A program made the position numbers and the translations under genes. Below, piece after piece: positions 13,672 through 14,285 of a DNA stretch of 14,285 nt (its first letter is position 1; each line of letters starts with the position of its first letter). Source of the stretch: Bacteroidales bacterium (lineage in GTDB: Bacteria; Bacteroidota; Bacteroidia; Bacteroidales; UBA7960); assembly GCA_007128045.1 (NCBI GenBank), contig SKYG01000253.1, positions 1 to 14,285 on the forward strand. Direction: 5' to 3'. The notes under the pieces were generated by a model. It saw nothing but the letters and a program-made list of their open reading frames with translations, was not told where the DNA came from and did not search any database.

Positions 13672-14285
13672 TCAATAAATTAAATCTTCAACCATTTCTT
13701 TTGCTTCTTTCAAATCCACTTCCGGATTGCCAGGGTCTTCCAGGACATCTGTATCTGATACTTTTTTATAGAAGTACAGGGTACCGGTCAATTGATCTGT
13801 ATGCAGGTTGTCGTAAAGCAAATGATTGATTATCTGAACCTTGTCATCTTCCTTTTTCGAGATCATAGTCATTGACTTGCACCATTGATCATTTATCTTC
13901 AAATTGGTGGCATAAATTCCTGTGGGAGGTATAAGCTTTTCTTCTTCACTGATAAACATGGTAAAAACACTGATGTTGTATTGGGTATTCAGTACATGCA
14001 TATCTGACATACGCCCATGAATAATATATTGGTGGTCGAGGTACGCGTTTGCCCGTTGTATATTGCCTTCGAACAAAGCTTTTCTGATCTTGGTAGAACT
14101 GACCGTTTCATTTTCGATATCCAGCAAGGGAATCTCTTCTACTTTGAAACCATACTGCTGGCTCAGTGTATCTAAATAGGAATAGTCACCCATTCTGTTA
14201 TGTCCAAAATGATGGTTATGTCCAACGACAATTACTTCAGCATGTAATTCTCCAACCAGGATGTTGGTAATAAAGTCATGTGAGC
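13672..14285 (-). CDS. RibF-like FAD synthetase family protein with degenerate kinase domain (5' end outside window)
   Basis: The frame stays open to the window edge, giving 203 visible C-terminal residues; an internal ATG at 14193 is not the true start. Upstream of it the frame reads EVIVVGHNHHFGHNRMG, the adenylyltransferase motif, usually VGxDFxFGxxRxG. ETVSSTKIRKALFEGNIQRANAYL continues the FMN adenylyltransferase half and keeps the conserved SSTxIR. This half should transfer AMP to FMN to make FAD. The C-terminal half still aligns at IIHGRM and KLIPPTGIYAT, where riboflavin kinases have hGrxLGFPTANI and KLLPxxGVYA. It lacks GFPTAN, NIGxRPT, the catalytic Glu region and the LxDFxxxIYG block. 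I infer loss of riboflavin-kinase activity, so a true RibF would be expected elsewhere. It is followed by the PhnP-like gene. Confidence 0.85.
   Translation of the reverse strand, partial: SHDFITNILVGELHAEVIVVGHNHHFGHNRMGDYSYLDTLSQQYGFKVEEIPLLDIENETVSSTKIRKALFEGNIQRANAYLDHQYIIHGRMSDMHVLNTQYNISVFTMFISEEEKLIPPTGIYATNLKINDQWCKSMTMISKKEDDKVQIINHLLYDNLHTDQLTGTLYFYKKVSDTDVLEDPGNPEVDLKEAKEMVEDLIY

Overview
The window looks like chromosomal DNA from an anaerobic or facultatively anaerobic member of the Bacteroidota. Three observations support this. SecA carries the long insertion and the IDDARTP variant usual in that phylum. Most genes lack Shine-Dalgarno sequences and instead have TAnnTTTG-type -7 promoter boxes. 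The predicted proteins (DUF2795 protein, S41 peptidase, ZupT, Dxs, HydG) read like Bacteroidales/Marinilabiliales proteins. The lineage is an inference from protein style; no 16S gene or other taxonomic marker is present.

Layout. 1-2487 (-): SecA, C-terminus cut by the window edge. 2599-2868 (-): a small DUF2795 gene with its own terminator, divergent from smpB (2998-3444, +). smpB ends in a 7-bp convergent overlap with a rhomboid protease (3438-4217, -) that has an acidic, repeat-encoded tail. The spacer 4218-4510 holds a stack of short tandem repeats directly upstream of a secreted S41/C-terminal processing peptidase (4511-6121, +). The spacer 6122-6371 contains palindromes and a second 7-bp-periodic tract that coincides with a good promoter for a class IV aminotransferase (6372-7220, +). 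Everything from 7323 to the end is on the minus strand. In transcription order it runs: RibF-like FMN adenylyltransferase (5' end outside the window), PhnP-like phosphodiesterase, then HydG, two TM1266-family regulators and an Rrf2 Fe-S regulator, then Dxs and ZupT.

How the genes work together. SecA (export), SmpB (ribosome rescue) and Dxs (isoprenoid precursors) are core housekeeping genes. The S41 peptidase and the rhomboid act in or at the envelope. The hydG block is a [FeFe]-hydrogenase maturation and regulation unit: HydG makes the CO/CN ligands of the H-cluster, while two paralogous TM1266 proteins and a three-cysteine Rrf2 protein are likely regulators. HydA, HydE and HydF are not in the window. 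The RibF-like/PhnP-like pair is probably co-transcribed. The RibF-like protein keeps the adenylyltransferase half but has lost the recognisable riboflavin-kinase signatures.

No tRNA, rRNA, CRISPR array, insertion sequence or prophage gene was seen. The best leads are the heptad satellites at the plus-strand promoters, the split hydG locus with duplicated TM1266 genes around a double hairpin repeat, and the degenerate RibF paralogue. None amounts to a clearly new system from sequence alone.
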